From: Rachicladosporium sp. CCFEE 5018
Lineage: Eukaryota; Ascomycota; Dothideomycetes; Cladosporiales; Cladosporiaceae
Direction: 5' to 3'
NCBI GenBank assembly: GCA_002077045.2
Contig: KZ111141.1
Coordinates: 2,440,620 to 2,504,619, forward strand
Length of the DNA: 64,000 bases
In this document: positions 31,178 to 41,885 of the stretch, piece after piece
How the letters are laid out: every line of letters begins with the position of its first letter
Position numbering within the stretch: the first letter of the stretch is position 1
Notes under the pieces: model-generated
Databases searched by the model: none
The model's input: only the letters and a program-made list of their open reading frames with translations
What the model was told of the DNA's origin: nothing
Program-made: the position numbers and the translations under genes

Positions 31178-32326
31178 ATGTCCCTTCTCCGCGTCGCACG
31201 GAGACTTTGGTCTGTACGCGTTGCGAGATGGGGAGCCTGGGGAGGCTTGAGACGTCAGATCTTGGACCGGCTTATCACTGAGACCGTACGTGAAAGACGC
31301 CCGATCTGTCAGCCTGACGACCAAGAAGTGACCCCAAAAGCGACCAGGACCAGCAAGACCCGCAAGAGTTGTGTACAATACCTCAACAGACCCCAGCAAC
31401 AGCTCAGAGTCGATCGCCGAGGTCGCATTGTCCGCCTTGGCCAGATGTCCGACTCCAGTGGTACACCATGGACACCGCATTTTGCCCGCCGTGGACGCCC
31501 TGCAGCCGCACTTGGACGCGAACCCGCCGATCCCATTCAGCCTGCAACCATAGAGGACATCGCAGATTCCGAGCATAACGAGGTGCCGCTGATTGAAGTA
31601 CCATCACAGATCATCCAAGGCCGAAAGGTGCCGCATAGTCTCTGGCAAGACCATTGCGCTGGTCTTGACAAGTTGAAGCGTGAATCCGCGGCTATCGACG
31701 AGATTGAGTCAGTGGAGCAAGAGGGAGAAGATGGCAGCGCAGGTCGGACACCCGAATCTGAGCAGCTGCGGCTGCAGCATGCCGAGGAGCGGGAGCGCTG
31801 CATTGATATCGGAAGAAGGGTTCGACCAGGGAAGGAGAAGGCAGTGGTAACGCAAGGAGGCTTTCATAGCGGAGACCGGCGTCTTCCTAGACGGCACTAC
31901 CCACCAGGACGCTTTGCAGCTTGCGCGTTTCACAAAGAGCTGACCGCGGGTCACCGAGACCTATCGGAAGTCAATGCTCCTGAGGGTTCATCTCTACAGA
32001 TCTCGTCCCGCGCTGCCTCGAACGCCAGACTAGATGCAGAGATACGAGATCATGACCCCGATATCTCTGCGGCTATCACTGCCATACACGAACATCGAGA
32101 CATGTACGCGGAGCAGAGGCACAAGCATGAGCAAGGAGAAGATTCTGGACTACCGAGTTGGTCACGCTACTGGACAAGGTCTGAGTTCGATGTCCAGCAC
32201 TTCCAAGAAGGTATGCGCAGAACACGACACGCCATTGAGGTTGAACAGTCCTTGGAAGTTCGAATGGCTGTTGCTCGTACCAGAGGTCTTGGCCCTGAAG
32301 GAGCAGTCCAGCATACTGCAGGCTGA
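31178..32326 (+). CDS. Family 2 member x: unrecognised tandem paralogue, C-terminus shortened
   Basis: 382 aa from MSLLRVARRLW (31178). It shares a run of motifs with the genes at 35616 and 37379: VDRRGRIVRLGQ near residue 90, a QGRK segment in place of VRGRE, a Glu-rich helical part, then SSRAASNARLDAEIRD. HEHRDMYAEQRHKHEQGED, FDVQHFQEGMRRTR and ARTRGLGP follow. The other two continue about 120 residues beyond RGLGPF, but this one stops after 10, and the following DNA is not clearly related to the missing end. No signal peptide, membrane helix or known domain is seen. The function is unknown. Confidence 0.6.
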   Translation: MSLLRVARRLWSVRVARWGAWGGLRRQILDRLITETVRERRPICQPDDQEVTPKATRTSKTRKSCVQYLNRPQQQLRVDRRGRIVRLGQMSDSSGTPWTPHFARRGRPAAALGREPADPIQPATIEDIADSEHNEVPLIEVPSQIIQGRKVPHSLWQDHCAGLDKLKRESAAIDEIESVEQEGEDGSAGRTPESEQLRLQHAEERERCIDIGRRVRPGKEKAVVTQGGFHSGDRRLPRRHYPPGRFAACAFHKELTAGHRDLSEVNAPEGSSLQISSRAASNARLDAEIRDHDPDISAAITAIHEHRDMYAEQRHKHEQGEDSGLPSWSRYWTRSEFDVQHFQEGMRRTRHAIEVEQSLEVRMAVARTRGLGPEGAVQHTAG

Positions 32327-33041
32327 GCTTCGATATAGTGCCATGGGTCCACGTCCTGAAGGGCCCCAAGAGGCGCCAGAGAGAGCGCTGGCAGCCAGGA
32401 TCCCTAGATTATGCCCTCAGCCGCAGACAGCCAATAGCAGTCCCTGTGATGCAACCTCAGCGTGGAATTACTCACCGCGCGACTATTGTCTCTATCGCAG
32501 CTACTGGAATAATAACTTTCTTCTCCTGATAACACGGTCCAGCCCTACGATGCGATGGCGAATCTAGTTCCCTCATATTCTTCAAAGTCCTGTCCACTCG
32601 ACAATGCTCCTTTGCGGCCTTGTCGCGTGTAGTTCCAGCTCATTTGTGAATTCGCCGTAAGATTGGTCTACATCTTGCGTGCCCGGAATGCGACACGGTG
32701 GCCTGACGACGGAGTATGATATATCATGGGGCGTATCGGCAACGACCTTGCTAAGAGCACAACGGAATGCAGGTCTTCGTCACCATGTGTGTTGCATCGT
32801 TAGGAACATCAACGAAGGTGGAACCTTGGAATGGGACTGCAATTTATAGTTTCGGTTCCACTACGCTAGCGCCGATGTTCTGACCTCACCTCATTTTCTC
32901 TCTCACCCCTTCTTTCATCATTCTCACTGAACACCACCACACTCAACCGCACTGGTACTTCCCATACTCATTGTCCATCTCGGGTTCTACCAGTGATAGA
33001 CCGCCTGTCGGTGTTAACCTGATCTCTCATCTGTGCTCTAG
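32327..33041. other. Intergenic between convergent genes
   Basis: It may hold decayed remains of the x C-terminus, as frames at 32338-32570 are open but unlike the paralogues. A pyrimidine-rich stretch lies at 32880-32960. Nothing else is seen. Confidence 0.4.
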
Positions 33042-34966
33042 CTAGTTGCGACGCCTTCCACCGAAACCGCCGTTACCCGAACTACCTTGCCTGCCACGAG
33101 GATCGTCGTCATATCTACGATCGCCTCCAGCATGACGGTTGCCATCAGGACGCTTTCTGTAGTCAGGAAAGAGATCTTCGCGTGAGTTGCCTGGTCCATT
33201 AGGGCGCTGTCTGAAACCGCCTTGCCTCTTGCCGCAAGGACGATCCTGGCCCCCACGATATCCACCTGAACCGCCTTGGCTGCCCCGAGTCCCCGCGTTG
33301 TGGTCATATCTGTTGTCAGCTTGCTTAGAGTTCCCGCCTTTCCGATACTCTTGCTGTCCCTGTTCATGAATGTGCTGGTTGCTGGACTGCAGCGGACGAT
33401 TGCGTGAGTTATTCGGTCCAGGATCGCCTGCTGTCTGCTGCACCATTCTACGCTCAGGCGGAGGATCAATCTGTAAGCCTACGATATCTATTCGCTGCTT
33501 GTCGAGTTTGTCGGGGACAGGTTGATTTGGCGGAAGTCTCCTACCAATGAGGGCATAGGTGAGACCCTTCACGCGTTGCCCGGATCTCCGAGACAGCCTC
33601 TCGTCCAGCACAATACAGGAATCTTCCTTCATCTCCAGGCGCCACACTCTCTCGCCGAAATGGATAGTCTCCTTTCGTCGACGTCGCAGACCGCGGCCGT
33701 TCTACCCATTCCAGACACGTAGAGGACGATGGAGTTCTGAGTGAGCCACTTCCTGAGCTTCCTCCCTGGCTCAACGATGATGACGTGCGTCACAGCATGC
33801 CGTATCCTCAAGTTTGCGAGAGCCTTGCCCCCCTCGGTGAGCATTCTCAGTGCTCGAACACCGCCATTCTTGGGATGGAGTCAGTCAAGGATCAGGTAAA
33901 AGTGAGTTCCGATCCATACTCTCCCCCTCGCCGTCTGATAGACGTTCTTGTGAGGGGTGGTCTGTCCCCTTAAGGCTTGGCGCAGGCATAGCGCTTTGTA
34001 AACGGAAAAGATGCCGGATTTGTCTCTCTTGATTGCGTCCTCCTCCAGATCGTACCAATTCTTCAACTCATTGTCATCTTCATCGAGGAAACTGTCCGGA
34101 ATACCGATCGCCTCCTCCAGTGGGCTGCCAAAGCCGTCAACAGCATCCTCATCCAAAGAATCCGGAGACTCAGTGTCGTCAGCGCTGACCACCGCGTTAA
34201 TCTCAATCGAATCGCTCGCACTGTTGTTTAGCCCCTTGCTATTGCGTGACGTCTTCGGTCGCTTAATGGAGCTCGGATGGCTGACGACAGAAAGGGAGTC
34301 TTGATCTGCTCCTGCTATCGCATCAGAAATGGCTTGAGATGTGCCTGCACTGGCTGGCTGTAAGCTTGGAGGATAGTCGATGAGCGTGCCAGGCTCCTCT
34401 AGGCTTTGCGTAATGCTTGAACCAGGCGACGTCGGCACTTGGCTGTGCGATCTCGAGCTGTTGTTGACATCCGTGCTGGGCTCGGCCTTCGCGTCTCCAT
34501 GCACACTCTCGCCATAAGAACGCTTCTTGTTGGAACTCAAGTTCAGCGAGGTGGCATCAGTGCCAACATTCACTTCGAGCGCCTTTACATGGCCGATTTC
34601 TCTAGCGAGCTGAGCATCGGGTGCCTCTTGGTCACCAGCGATTGATTTGCTTGGCCTTGCATCACTCGCAATTGCTTCAGTGATGCGAGCCGTGTCTTTG
34701 TCGAGCTGGTGCGCGATTGACGGTCGCACATACCTAGCTGCCCAGTCTGCCTTGAAAGCTTCACTCTTGCTCTTGCTACTCGACTTATCCACACGAGTCA
34801 CCGACAATGCCGACTCCGACCCGTTTGCGAGGCTGTGCGCGGGAATAGGGTCGTTGAACGTGCTCTTCTGCTCAAAATCCGCGACGAGTGTAGTGACTCC
34901 GGTACCGGCAGGAGCACCCGATGCCTCATCAGCACGATGTGCTTCACCTTGCGAATCATCCGACAT
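33042..34966 (-). CDS. Three-exon protein with acidic N-terminus and RGG-rich tail, unrecognised
   Basis: Exons read leftward 33920-34966, 33706-33868 and 33042-33646 join to 604 aa. The introns are 51 nt (GTATGG...GACTGACTCC...AAG) and 59 nt (GTAGAA...GAG). Both resolve what first look like an in-frame TGA at 33881 and a frameshift near 33650. The N-terminal 300 residues are disordered and Ser/Asp/Glu-rich. A probable globular part spans about residues 310-460 (NWYDLEEDAIKRDKSGIFSV, RIRHAVTHVIIVEPGRKLRK, QNSIVLYVSGM, LEMKEDSCIVLDER). The last 100 residues are Gly/Arg/Asn/Gln-rich (GGSGGYRGG, GGFGGRRRN), as in RNA-binding proteins. The function is not recognised. It sits on the opposite strand between family 2 members x and y. 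Confidence 0.65.
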
Positions 34967-35615
34967 GATACCTTGGGAGAGTGCGCCAGTGGTAGGTGGT
35001 GAGTGTGTAAATTGCTCGAGACTAATTGTGATCAGCAGCTGATGATGTTGCAGAGCTATGCGCGCCTGCACACCCCGGCGAGCCTTGATGCATGTTCGAA
35101 GCTAATGACCGTAGAGCAGGCGATGTGCGCACGACGCGCCTGTGTGCAATGTCATCAACTACGTTGTGAGTTGATAGCGCATCTTGTTTTTGGAGGGGAT
35201 AGGAGCGCGGGTGTCGAATGTTGATGGAAAGTTCAAGTGGCACGAAAGGTGTGTGGCTCTGCGTTTCTCGAATCTCTGGTCTCGACTTCACTTCATTGCA
35301 TTTGCAAATGCGGACGCCTTGGCAACGACGAAGTCACTGCAGGATTCCCACATATCACGTGATATATACATTGCATTTACACAATAACGGCAATAGCAGT
35401 GCCCCGACCGAGGCAGTCCTTCACGACAATAGGCCGGGATCCCCCAAAGACAAAGAGCATCATGCTGCCATGTGCACACGACGGGCTGACAGTTTGCGTC
35501 GATTATACAAAGAACAATCTCAACAACTGCGTTGCAGTATCTGCAATCTTCATAGCACACTCAGATGTGCTGCGCAAGTATATCTCTCGACTCGGCACAA
35601 GTCTGGAAGGCAGCG
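34967..35615. other. Divergent intergenic region
   Basis: Promoters of the RGG-tail gene (-) and of family 2 member y (+) are expected here. No other feature is recognised. Confidence 0.4.
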
Positions 35616-37033
35616 ATGCCATTTATTCGCCCCCTGCTCGACCGCCTGCTCCAATTTGTGGCACCGTACTTTGTCCGAGAGCATTGTGTTGGGACAGTCC
35701 GTCCTCCGCTCTCCGCACCTCCAAATCCCACGGGAACTGCAGGGCTATCAACATCGGCCAATCGCAAGCGACGGAGGAGCACCACACGGGAGCGATGCGC
35801 AAGATATCTGGCCTCGAATCAAGTGCGGCGAAGAGTAGATAGCTTCGGCCGCATCGTACGGGTCGGTCAAAGCGGTGCAAGCAACAGACCGAGTCCGGAC
35901 AGACATGTCGCGAATCCTGACCCTCGTCGCAAACCGCTCCCACCACCACAGCCTCGAGGGCCTGTGCCCGTGCAGGTCCCGCAAGCGCCACCAGCCCAGT
36001 CCGCATTACCTACCGTTCGAATTCCTGCGCTAATTGTTCGAGGCCGCGAGATTATCTACGAGACTCATCGACAATGGTGGAGAGCTCGTGACAACAGTAC
36101 CAAGAAGGTATCAGGGACGGCGATGATGCCAATTTGATAGATCTGCGGCGGCGAGTGGCAGAGGCGCGCGAGTATGGACTTCGACTGGGAAATGACTTGG
36201 CGCTTGGACATGTAAGGCAAGAGATGCGAGAAGAAAGCTTTGCGGCTCGGACAGGTGTCACGTTGTCAGCCACAGGCTCTGTGACTGCGTCACAGATGGA
36301 GCGGATACGGACAGAGCTTTTCGCGGAATTTGAGAGCGATGACGAAGAGGAGACTGGCACCGCGTAGCCTGCCACGGCTCCTCCTCCTCCTACAGAGGTC
36401 TCATCGAGGGCAGCCTCGGACGCTGCTCTCGATGCAAGGATGCGGGCCGAAATTCCAATGATCGCAAGAGCATTCAAAGCTGTATGGCAACACCGAGATA
36501 CCTATCAAGCCCGACGGCTCGAGCATGAGGCTGGTAGAGATCCGCATCTCCCGGGTTGGTCTGCGGATTGGCCACGCCATGTTTTCGATCGAGAACACCT
36601 CCGCGAAGGAATGCTACTCACTCGTTATGCCCCTGAACTCCACGAAGTATGGGTAACAAACTTTGCCATCGCCCGAGATCGCGGACTGGGCCCATTCATG
36701 GACGAACAGCACATCATGTTCCCTGAGTTGTACGGGGGCTACATGGAGAGTGAAGTGCGAGGCATGGTCGCCACTGCTCCAAGGGGCAGGATCATCGAGT
36801 GGTGCAAAGATCTCCTTGAAGAACAAGATAATCCATACAGAGCCGTTCCGCAGAAGAAGGAAGATTACCAATATGGCCTGGACGATGCGCTGATTCCTGA
36901 GCCTGGGGAGTCAGCCAGCTTGTGTCATGATGGCGGAGACAGGTTGGATGATGTTGCTGCACGGAATAGAGGCGAACCTTTCCCGAAATGGTCAAAGAAT
37001 GGTGAGACGAGGCATATCTTCGAATTTTATTGA
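35616..37033 (+). pseudogene. Family 2 member y: frameshift and in-frame TAG
   Basis: It probably starts MPFIRPLLDRLL (an upstream in-frame Met is at 35565). The first frame carries CARYLASNQVRRRVDSFGR, IVRVGQ, a Pro-rich linker and PALIVRGREIIYETHRQWW, then ends at 36137. The alignable continuation (QQYQEGIRDGDDANL) is in another frame from about 36090. That second frame meets TAG at 36365-36367, then continues with SSRAASDAALDARMR, WQHRDTYQARRLEHEAGRD, FDREHLREGM, ARDRGLGPF and PEPGESASL to a stop at 37033. No intron of plausible length repairs the first break. A 45-nt intron could remove the TAG but would delete conserved residues. It is probably a recent pseudogene, because everything else is still readable. 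Confidence 0.65.
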
Positions 37034-37378
37034 GGAACACTGCGCTAGGTGATGTGTAATGGCTATATAGTTTTTCAACTGACTTCGCATCTCATACGTT
37101 GAGTGCAACGAGCATGTACAGGATCTCATCGACATGCGAGCGAAGCGTCTCGGTCTCTGCGCGGTAGCTCGGCGGTTTTGGGCATGAAGGGACTGGTACT
37201 TCACTTCACTTCACTATAATGGGGACTCTCCCGTCTTGGCAGAAAACAATCCTAGGACAACAGAGACTTCGAAAAACACCGCATTTCGACAGCGATTGAG
37301 TCTCCGGTTCATGTCACGTCTGCACGAGGCTCGCGAAACGCAGTTACGATCTCCTCGACCTCCAGACGCTTCTGGAAG
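37034..37378. other. Intergenic between family 2 members y and z
   Basis: Short spacer with the presumed promoter of z. It contains a small tandem CTTCA/cttcacttcacttcact run near 37200. Nothing else is seen. Confidence 0.45.
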
Positions 37379-39001
37379 ATGTTCGATATCCGCAAGCCAC
37401 GCTTATGTATGGCAGCTAAGCGATGTCACGGCTCACTGCTCGACTATCTGTACAGTCGTACGACAGCTTCTCTCGCGCAACTGGACGACAACAAACTTTC
37501 TGGTCCTGTCGGAAACGAGCACCCAGACGTGGAACGCAACCGGGCGTACTTCGGACGCTCAATACTTCCTGGACGCGTTCGAGGCGGTATCGATGTTCGT
37601 GCTCGTTACGCGAGGTACTTGTCCTCTGACCCACCAAAGCGAACGGTCGACGAGTCTGGACGCATCGTAAGACTGAGCGACAGCAGAGACGGCACTAGAC
37701 CAATTCACGAGAGGTCCAGCCACGACTTTGACGGCCAGTCAAAATCTGTGCCGCCACCAGACTTCCGAGGGTAGGCGCGCGAACCTACCATCGCGACACA
37801 GCAGCTATCCCCTACGCAGCCTGCTCTCTCTGCTGTTGCCACTGGTGGGACTGGTAGATCGGTCTCTGATACGCAACTGCAGAGATCTGCTGCACCACCG
37901 ACTGTAGGGCCTCCTGGCCGCCATGCTGCTCCTGGAGAAGTTGCCGGAGCTGCACGAGCCGCTATGACAATTCCCATCCAGCTGGTTCGTGGCCGCGAAG
38001 TCATTTTTGAGCACTTGCGCGAGTACTGGCCGGTGCGCAGAAGGTATGAACAAGTCTTCGATCGAATAGAGGAATTGCAGCAAAATGATGTTCCTGGTCA
38101 GGACGCCGATGCTGCTCTTGAAGCAGAGCTCTATATCTTACAGCAGCAGGAAGACGAGGCTCTCGAACATATGAATCGTTTGGGAGCTGCGCTCGCTGAC
38201 GCACAGTCGCGCCAAGCTTGGCGGGAGCAGGAATATACAGCTGCGACAGGTATAGCCTTTCCGCCTTTAGGCCACGAGGAGCCTGCAGACACCGAAGATT
38301 TCACTGCAGAGCTGTTCGCTGGGATCGAGGACTTGATAGCCAGTGCACCTGCCACCGTCCGACTTTCCCCCAGAGCCGCGTCCAACGCGCGTTTTGACGC
38401 TGAAATGCGGGACGCTATTGCGCCCTTGCAAAACGCACACACTGCTCTGTGGCGCCATCGTGAAACATACATGGACCAGCGACTACGACATGAAGCTGGT
38501 AACGATCCCGGAATACCAGATTGGGACCCAACCTGGCCACGAGAGATATTCGATCGGGAACACCTTCGCGAAGGCATACGTCTCACCCGTGAGGCGAAGC
38601 GCTTACACGAGCTCTGGCGAGCTCGACTCGAGGAAGCTCAAGAGCGAGGCGTCGGGCCGTTCATCACTTTCCAAGGCGAGTTGTTCCCGCATGTGGCAGA
38701 AGGATTTGCGATTAGCGAGGAGAACGGAACGATGGAAGCGGCGCCCTGGAATGGGATATTGGAATGGATGGAAAACACCCCGCCCGAGAACCAACAGTCC
38801 CAAGCTAACGGGCATGTCCCACTGAGGCGTAGGGATTGCATGATAGGTTTGAGGTTTGCCCATCCACCTGAGCCAGGAGAGTCGGCTAGCTGCTGTGACG
38901 TTGCGCTGCATGTTGTTGAGGGCATCGAGAGGAGGAGGGAGGGCACTGGGTACCCGATCTGGCGACGGAACAGGGACACGAGGGATCTGGGCAATCATTG
39001 A
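37379..39001 (+). pseudogene. Family 2 member z: one in-frame TAG, otherwise open
   Basis: One frame runs from MFDIRKPR (37379) to 39001 and is broken only by TAG at 37772-37774. Before it: RARYARYLSSDPPKRTVDES and GRIVRLSDS. After it: a Pro/Gln/Ala linker, IQLVRGREVIFEHLREYW, a Glu/Gln-rich coiled coil, and SPRAASNARFDAEMRD. LWRHRETYMDQRLRHEAG, FDREHLREGIRLTRE, ERGVGPF, LFPHVAEGF and PPEPGESAS follow. A frame-keeping 87-nt intron (37771-37857, GTAGGC...GGTAG) could remove the stop, but its donor is weak and no good branch site is seen. It is either a pseudogene with a single lesion or an intact two-exon gene of about 510 aa. The function is unknown. Confidence 0.6.
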
Positions 39002-39351
39002 GGAGGTGGAGGATGGCTATATGTCGATTTTTAGTTCTTGAACTACCTCTATATTCTGATCTTTATAACGTGACCCAAACTCAGTCCTCGTTACGAGTAG
39101 TTGTGGTGGAGCTCATGCCAGCACCTCACTTCAGATTTCCGTACCTGTAGCTTCGCAACACATCTGCCATTTTCGATCCGTGCACAACTGTGACATTGAC
39201 CGCACTGCTATTTTCGAATAGCTACAGCATCACAGAGCAAAACCTACGTCGCTTGGTGAACGAGTCTTCTCCCTGCCCAGCACACAGGTACCTGTACCTC
39301 GCTTTGTCCTGGAAGGCGCCACCAGCGAGCATTCACAACCCGAGTCCCACG
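39002..39351. other. Intergenic, promoter side of the Arg/Gly-rich gene
   Basis: 3' flank of family 2 member z and 5' leader of the next gene. The frame of the next gene is open from 39190 but without conserved-looking sequence. Confidence 0.45.
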
Positions 39352-40512
39352 ATGAACGCGTCAAAATGGGCTCCTCGACCTACCCAGTCGATTCCAGCTC
39401 CAACACAACCGACAGCAGCAATGGCCGCCGCGCAACGCAAGCCCTCCAATAGTGCGACCTCCCCTCGGCCCACTACGTCCTCCAGTCTTTCAGCAGCGGC
39501 ACCTAGCTTTGCGCCGGCCTCTCCCCTGGCTCCTCCTCCGGATGTGTCAACGATAGACGAGTTCGCGCAGACTGGCGCATATCAGGATGATCCATTCGAC
39601 GATGTGGTGCCTGTGGATGAGAGCATGCACACGCGACCACCAGATGATCTCTTTGCGGACGAATTCACGCCAGTGGAGCAGCCGGAGGTCCAGCAAGTGA
39701 TAAGAGAGCAGCCAAGGAATCAGCAGAGAGGACGAGGGGGCGGGGAGGGAGCACGTGGGCGAGGACGGGGGAGAGGACGAGGAGGGCAGAATACGACAGA
39801 ACAGCCTCGAGCACAGGCAAAAGCACATGCACCACCAACGCCACAAGCTGGGCCTGAAGAGACAGCACCACCACCACCACCTCAAGCTCCCACCAACGCT
39901 CCCACCGGCCCCCGCCAAACCACTGTCCCTCCAGTCCGAGGTTCCCGCCAAGCCACAGGCGGCATCCGCAAGCCCAAACTAACCGACTCCGAGCTCGCCG
40001 AAAAAATGGCCAGCATCTCCATCAAAAACGCCTCCCTTACCGAAGCCCACGCCCGCGCCGAAGCAGACGCTGCCTCCTTCGCCGAGCAAGAATCCAAAGC
40101 GAAACTCATGACCGCCGAGAAAGCCAAGGCAGAGCGCAAAGACCGGCAGCAGATGATGGGCGAGCGGGAGAAGAACCGGATGAGGAAGCTGAAGGCTATG
40201 GAGGGACGGGAGTGGGACGCCGAGAAGGAGGAGCAGGACTTTGGGAAGGGGGGAAAGTTTGATGGGAAGGGGTTTAAGGGGGATGAGAGTGGGTATACGG
40301 ATGGGAGGGAGTATTTGTATAAGGAGCCGAGGGGTGGTGGGGTGCAGAGGGGAGGTGGGAGAGGTGGGAAGGAGGGTGTGGCGAGGTTGCCGAAGGCGGA
40401 GGATTTCCCTGCACTGGCTCCTGGGAAGAAGACTGAGGATGCGTCGTTGAGTGATGCGAAGGCTGAGGGGAAGTCTTGGGCTGATCAGGTGGAGAGTGCG
40501 ACGCCGTCGTGA
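39352..40512 (+). CDS. Arg/Gly-rich, Lys-rich probable RNA-associated protein
   Basis: 386 aa starting MNASKWAPRPTQ. The N-terminal half is Pro/Ala/Ser-rich with an acidic patch (YQDDPFDDVVPVDES), then an RGG-type tract (RGRGGGEGARGRGRGRGRGG). The centre has a charged helix starting LTDSELAEKMASISIKNASL and running through AEADAASFAEQE to REKNRMRKLKAMEGREWDAE. The end is Gly/Lys-rich and carries EDFPALAPGK and KSWADQVE. The DFPAL plus SWADQ pair is common at the ends of translation- and mRNA-associated proteins. An RNA or ribosome partner role is inference. There are no introns and no targeting signal. Confidence 0.7.
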   Translation: MNASKWAPRPTQSIPAPTQPTAAMAAAQRKPSNSATSPRPTTSSSLSAAAPSFAPASPLAPPPDVSTIDEFAQTGAYQDDPFDDVVPVDESMHTRPPDDLFADEFTPVEQPEVQQVIREQPRNQQRGRGGGEGARGRGRGRGRGGQNTTEQPRAQAKAHAPPTPQAGPEETAPPPPPQAPTNAPTGPRQTTVPPVRGSRQATGGIRKPKLTDSELAEKMASISIKNASLTEAHARAEADAASFAEQESKAKLMTAEKAKAERKDRQQMMGEREKNRMRKLKAMEGREWDAEKEEQDFGKGGKFDGKGFKGDESGYTDGREYLYKEPRGGGVQRGGGRGGKEGVARLPKAEDFPALAPGKKTEDASLSDAKAEGKSWADQVESATPS

Positions 40513-41029
40513 TGATATGGCGCAAACCCCTCTGATCGCGACATCTGCCGACTATGCCGCAAGTCAGGAGCCCGAAAATATGCGTGGCACGCGTGGGAGC
40601 CGATGCTATCGATGGGAGTCGTTGCGAGTGAGTTCTCCATTCGAAAGGCAGTCGCAAATTGCTGATCAGACCGTGTGAAGGCTAAACCGTTGCAGGCCTG
40701 AGCGGTGAGCGTCCCTGGACAACAAATACGCCACTTCTGCTTATATATGGCTCTTTGTCCTCGGCGACCACGCCTGCAGGGTGAGTATTGCGTCAGCAGC
40801 AGTAGGCCTCTCAAGCTCCGCTATGGACCTGCCCGATTGGGCTACCCACCTTAGTCTTGGCGTTCGTCCTCCGACGCCTGTTCGCTGCTCTGACATTCGG
40901 CTTAAAAGGTACAAAGGTAGGCCTTACAGTCTACAAGCTACACGCTTCTATTGAGGCAATCGACTTTCGCAATCTTGTCTTTTCATCCTGCCGATTGAAA
41001 CCCTGGTGTTCCTGCATCAGCAACGCACA
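40513..41029. other. Intergenic, left flank of copy B
   Basis: Contains the promoter of the intact SDR gene. The left edge of the duplication may lie here, but copy A is cut by the window start, so it cannot be placed. Confidence 0.5.
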
Positions 41030-41830
41030 ATGTCGCTCGACCTAGGTCTGCAAGATGTGCATGTTCTCATTACAGGAGCTGCCGGAGGCATCGGCTTCTC
41101 ACTAGTGCAGACTTTTGCAGCACTGGGTGCCCGCATAACAGCCCACATCAACACCAACCGCGGCGCCCTAGACACCGTCCCAAACATCACCATCCTCCAA
41201 GCCGACGTCCGCTCAGAACAAAGCATCACGGACCTCTTCGCCCAAGCCGCAACCCAGAACGGCGGACCCGTAAGCATCCTCATAGTCAACCACGGCATCT
41301 GGCCCACAAACGACGCACCCATCTCCGACATGTCCCTAGACCAATGGCAAAATACCCTCTCCGTCAACCTCACCGGCCCTTTCTTGCTCTGCAAAGCCTA
41401 TCTCCGCGCCCTCGCCACAGCTCCGGACTCCGTCACAGACCACGCAAATATAATCTTCATCGGCTCCACGGCAGGCAAATTCGGCGAAGCCGCTCACGGC
41501 GACTACGCAGCCTCCAAAGCAGCGCTCATGTACGGACTCACGCCCACACTCAAGAATGAGATCGTCAAGATCGCGCCGAGAGGGCGGGTCAATTCTGTGA
41601 ATCCGGGGTGGGTGGCTACGCCGATGGCGGAGGAGACGTTGAAGGACGAGGCGTTTGTTAGTAGAGCGCTGCAGACGACGCCACTGAGGAAGGTGGCCAG
41701 GGTGGAGGATGTGAGTCGGCAGGTGGCGGTGTTGGCTAGTCAGGTTGTGAGTGGACATGTGAGTGGGGTGAATGTTATGGTCGATGGGGGGATGGAGGGA
41801 CGGGTGTTGTGGCTGGCGGGAGGGAGCTGA
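41030..41830 (+). CDS. SDR-family oxidoreductase, copy B, intact
   Basis: 266 aa from MSLDLGLQDV. Motifs are GAAGGIGFS (cofactor loop), ADVRSEQSI, VNHGIWP (NHG), IGSTAGKFGE (catalytic Ser), YAASKAAL (Tyr and Lys), NPGWVATPMAEE, and the usual C-terminal GHVSGVNVMVDGG. This is the layout of classical 250-270 aa SDRs such as 3-oxoacyl-ACP-reductase-like enzymes; the substrate is unknown. The start is the first Met before the first beta strand; 24 nt upstream the frame is open but has no ATG. It is convergent with family 1 member a. It is the working counterpart of the frameshifted gene at 1-758. Confidence 0.9.
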   Translation: MSLDLGLQDVHVLITGAAGGIGFSLVQTFAALGARITAHINTNRGALDTVPNITILQADVRSEQSITDLFAQAATQNGGPVSILIVNHGIWPTNDAPISDMSLDQWQNTLSVNLTGPFLLCKAYLRALATAPDSVTDHANIIFIGSTAGKFGEAAHGDYAASKAALMYGLTPTLKNEIVKIAPRGRVNSVNPGWVATPMAEETLKDEAFVSRALQTTPLRKVARVEDVSRQVAVLASQVVSGHVSGVNVMVDGGMEGRVLWLAGGS

Positions 41831-41885
41831 CAGGACATCGTTTTCTTAATCTCGAACGCTTCCTAACATCATTTGCCTGACTAAG

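Noticed and set aside
33881..33883. In-frame TGA and later frame change in the RGG-tail gene, first taken as pseudogene lesions
   Set aside because: A 51-nt GTATGG...AAG intron with a GACTGAC branch and a 59-nt GTAGAA...GAG intron restore one 604-aa frame exactly.
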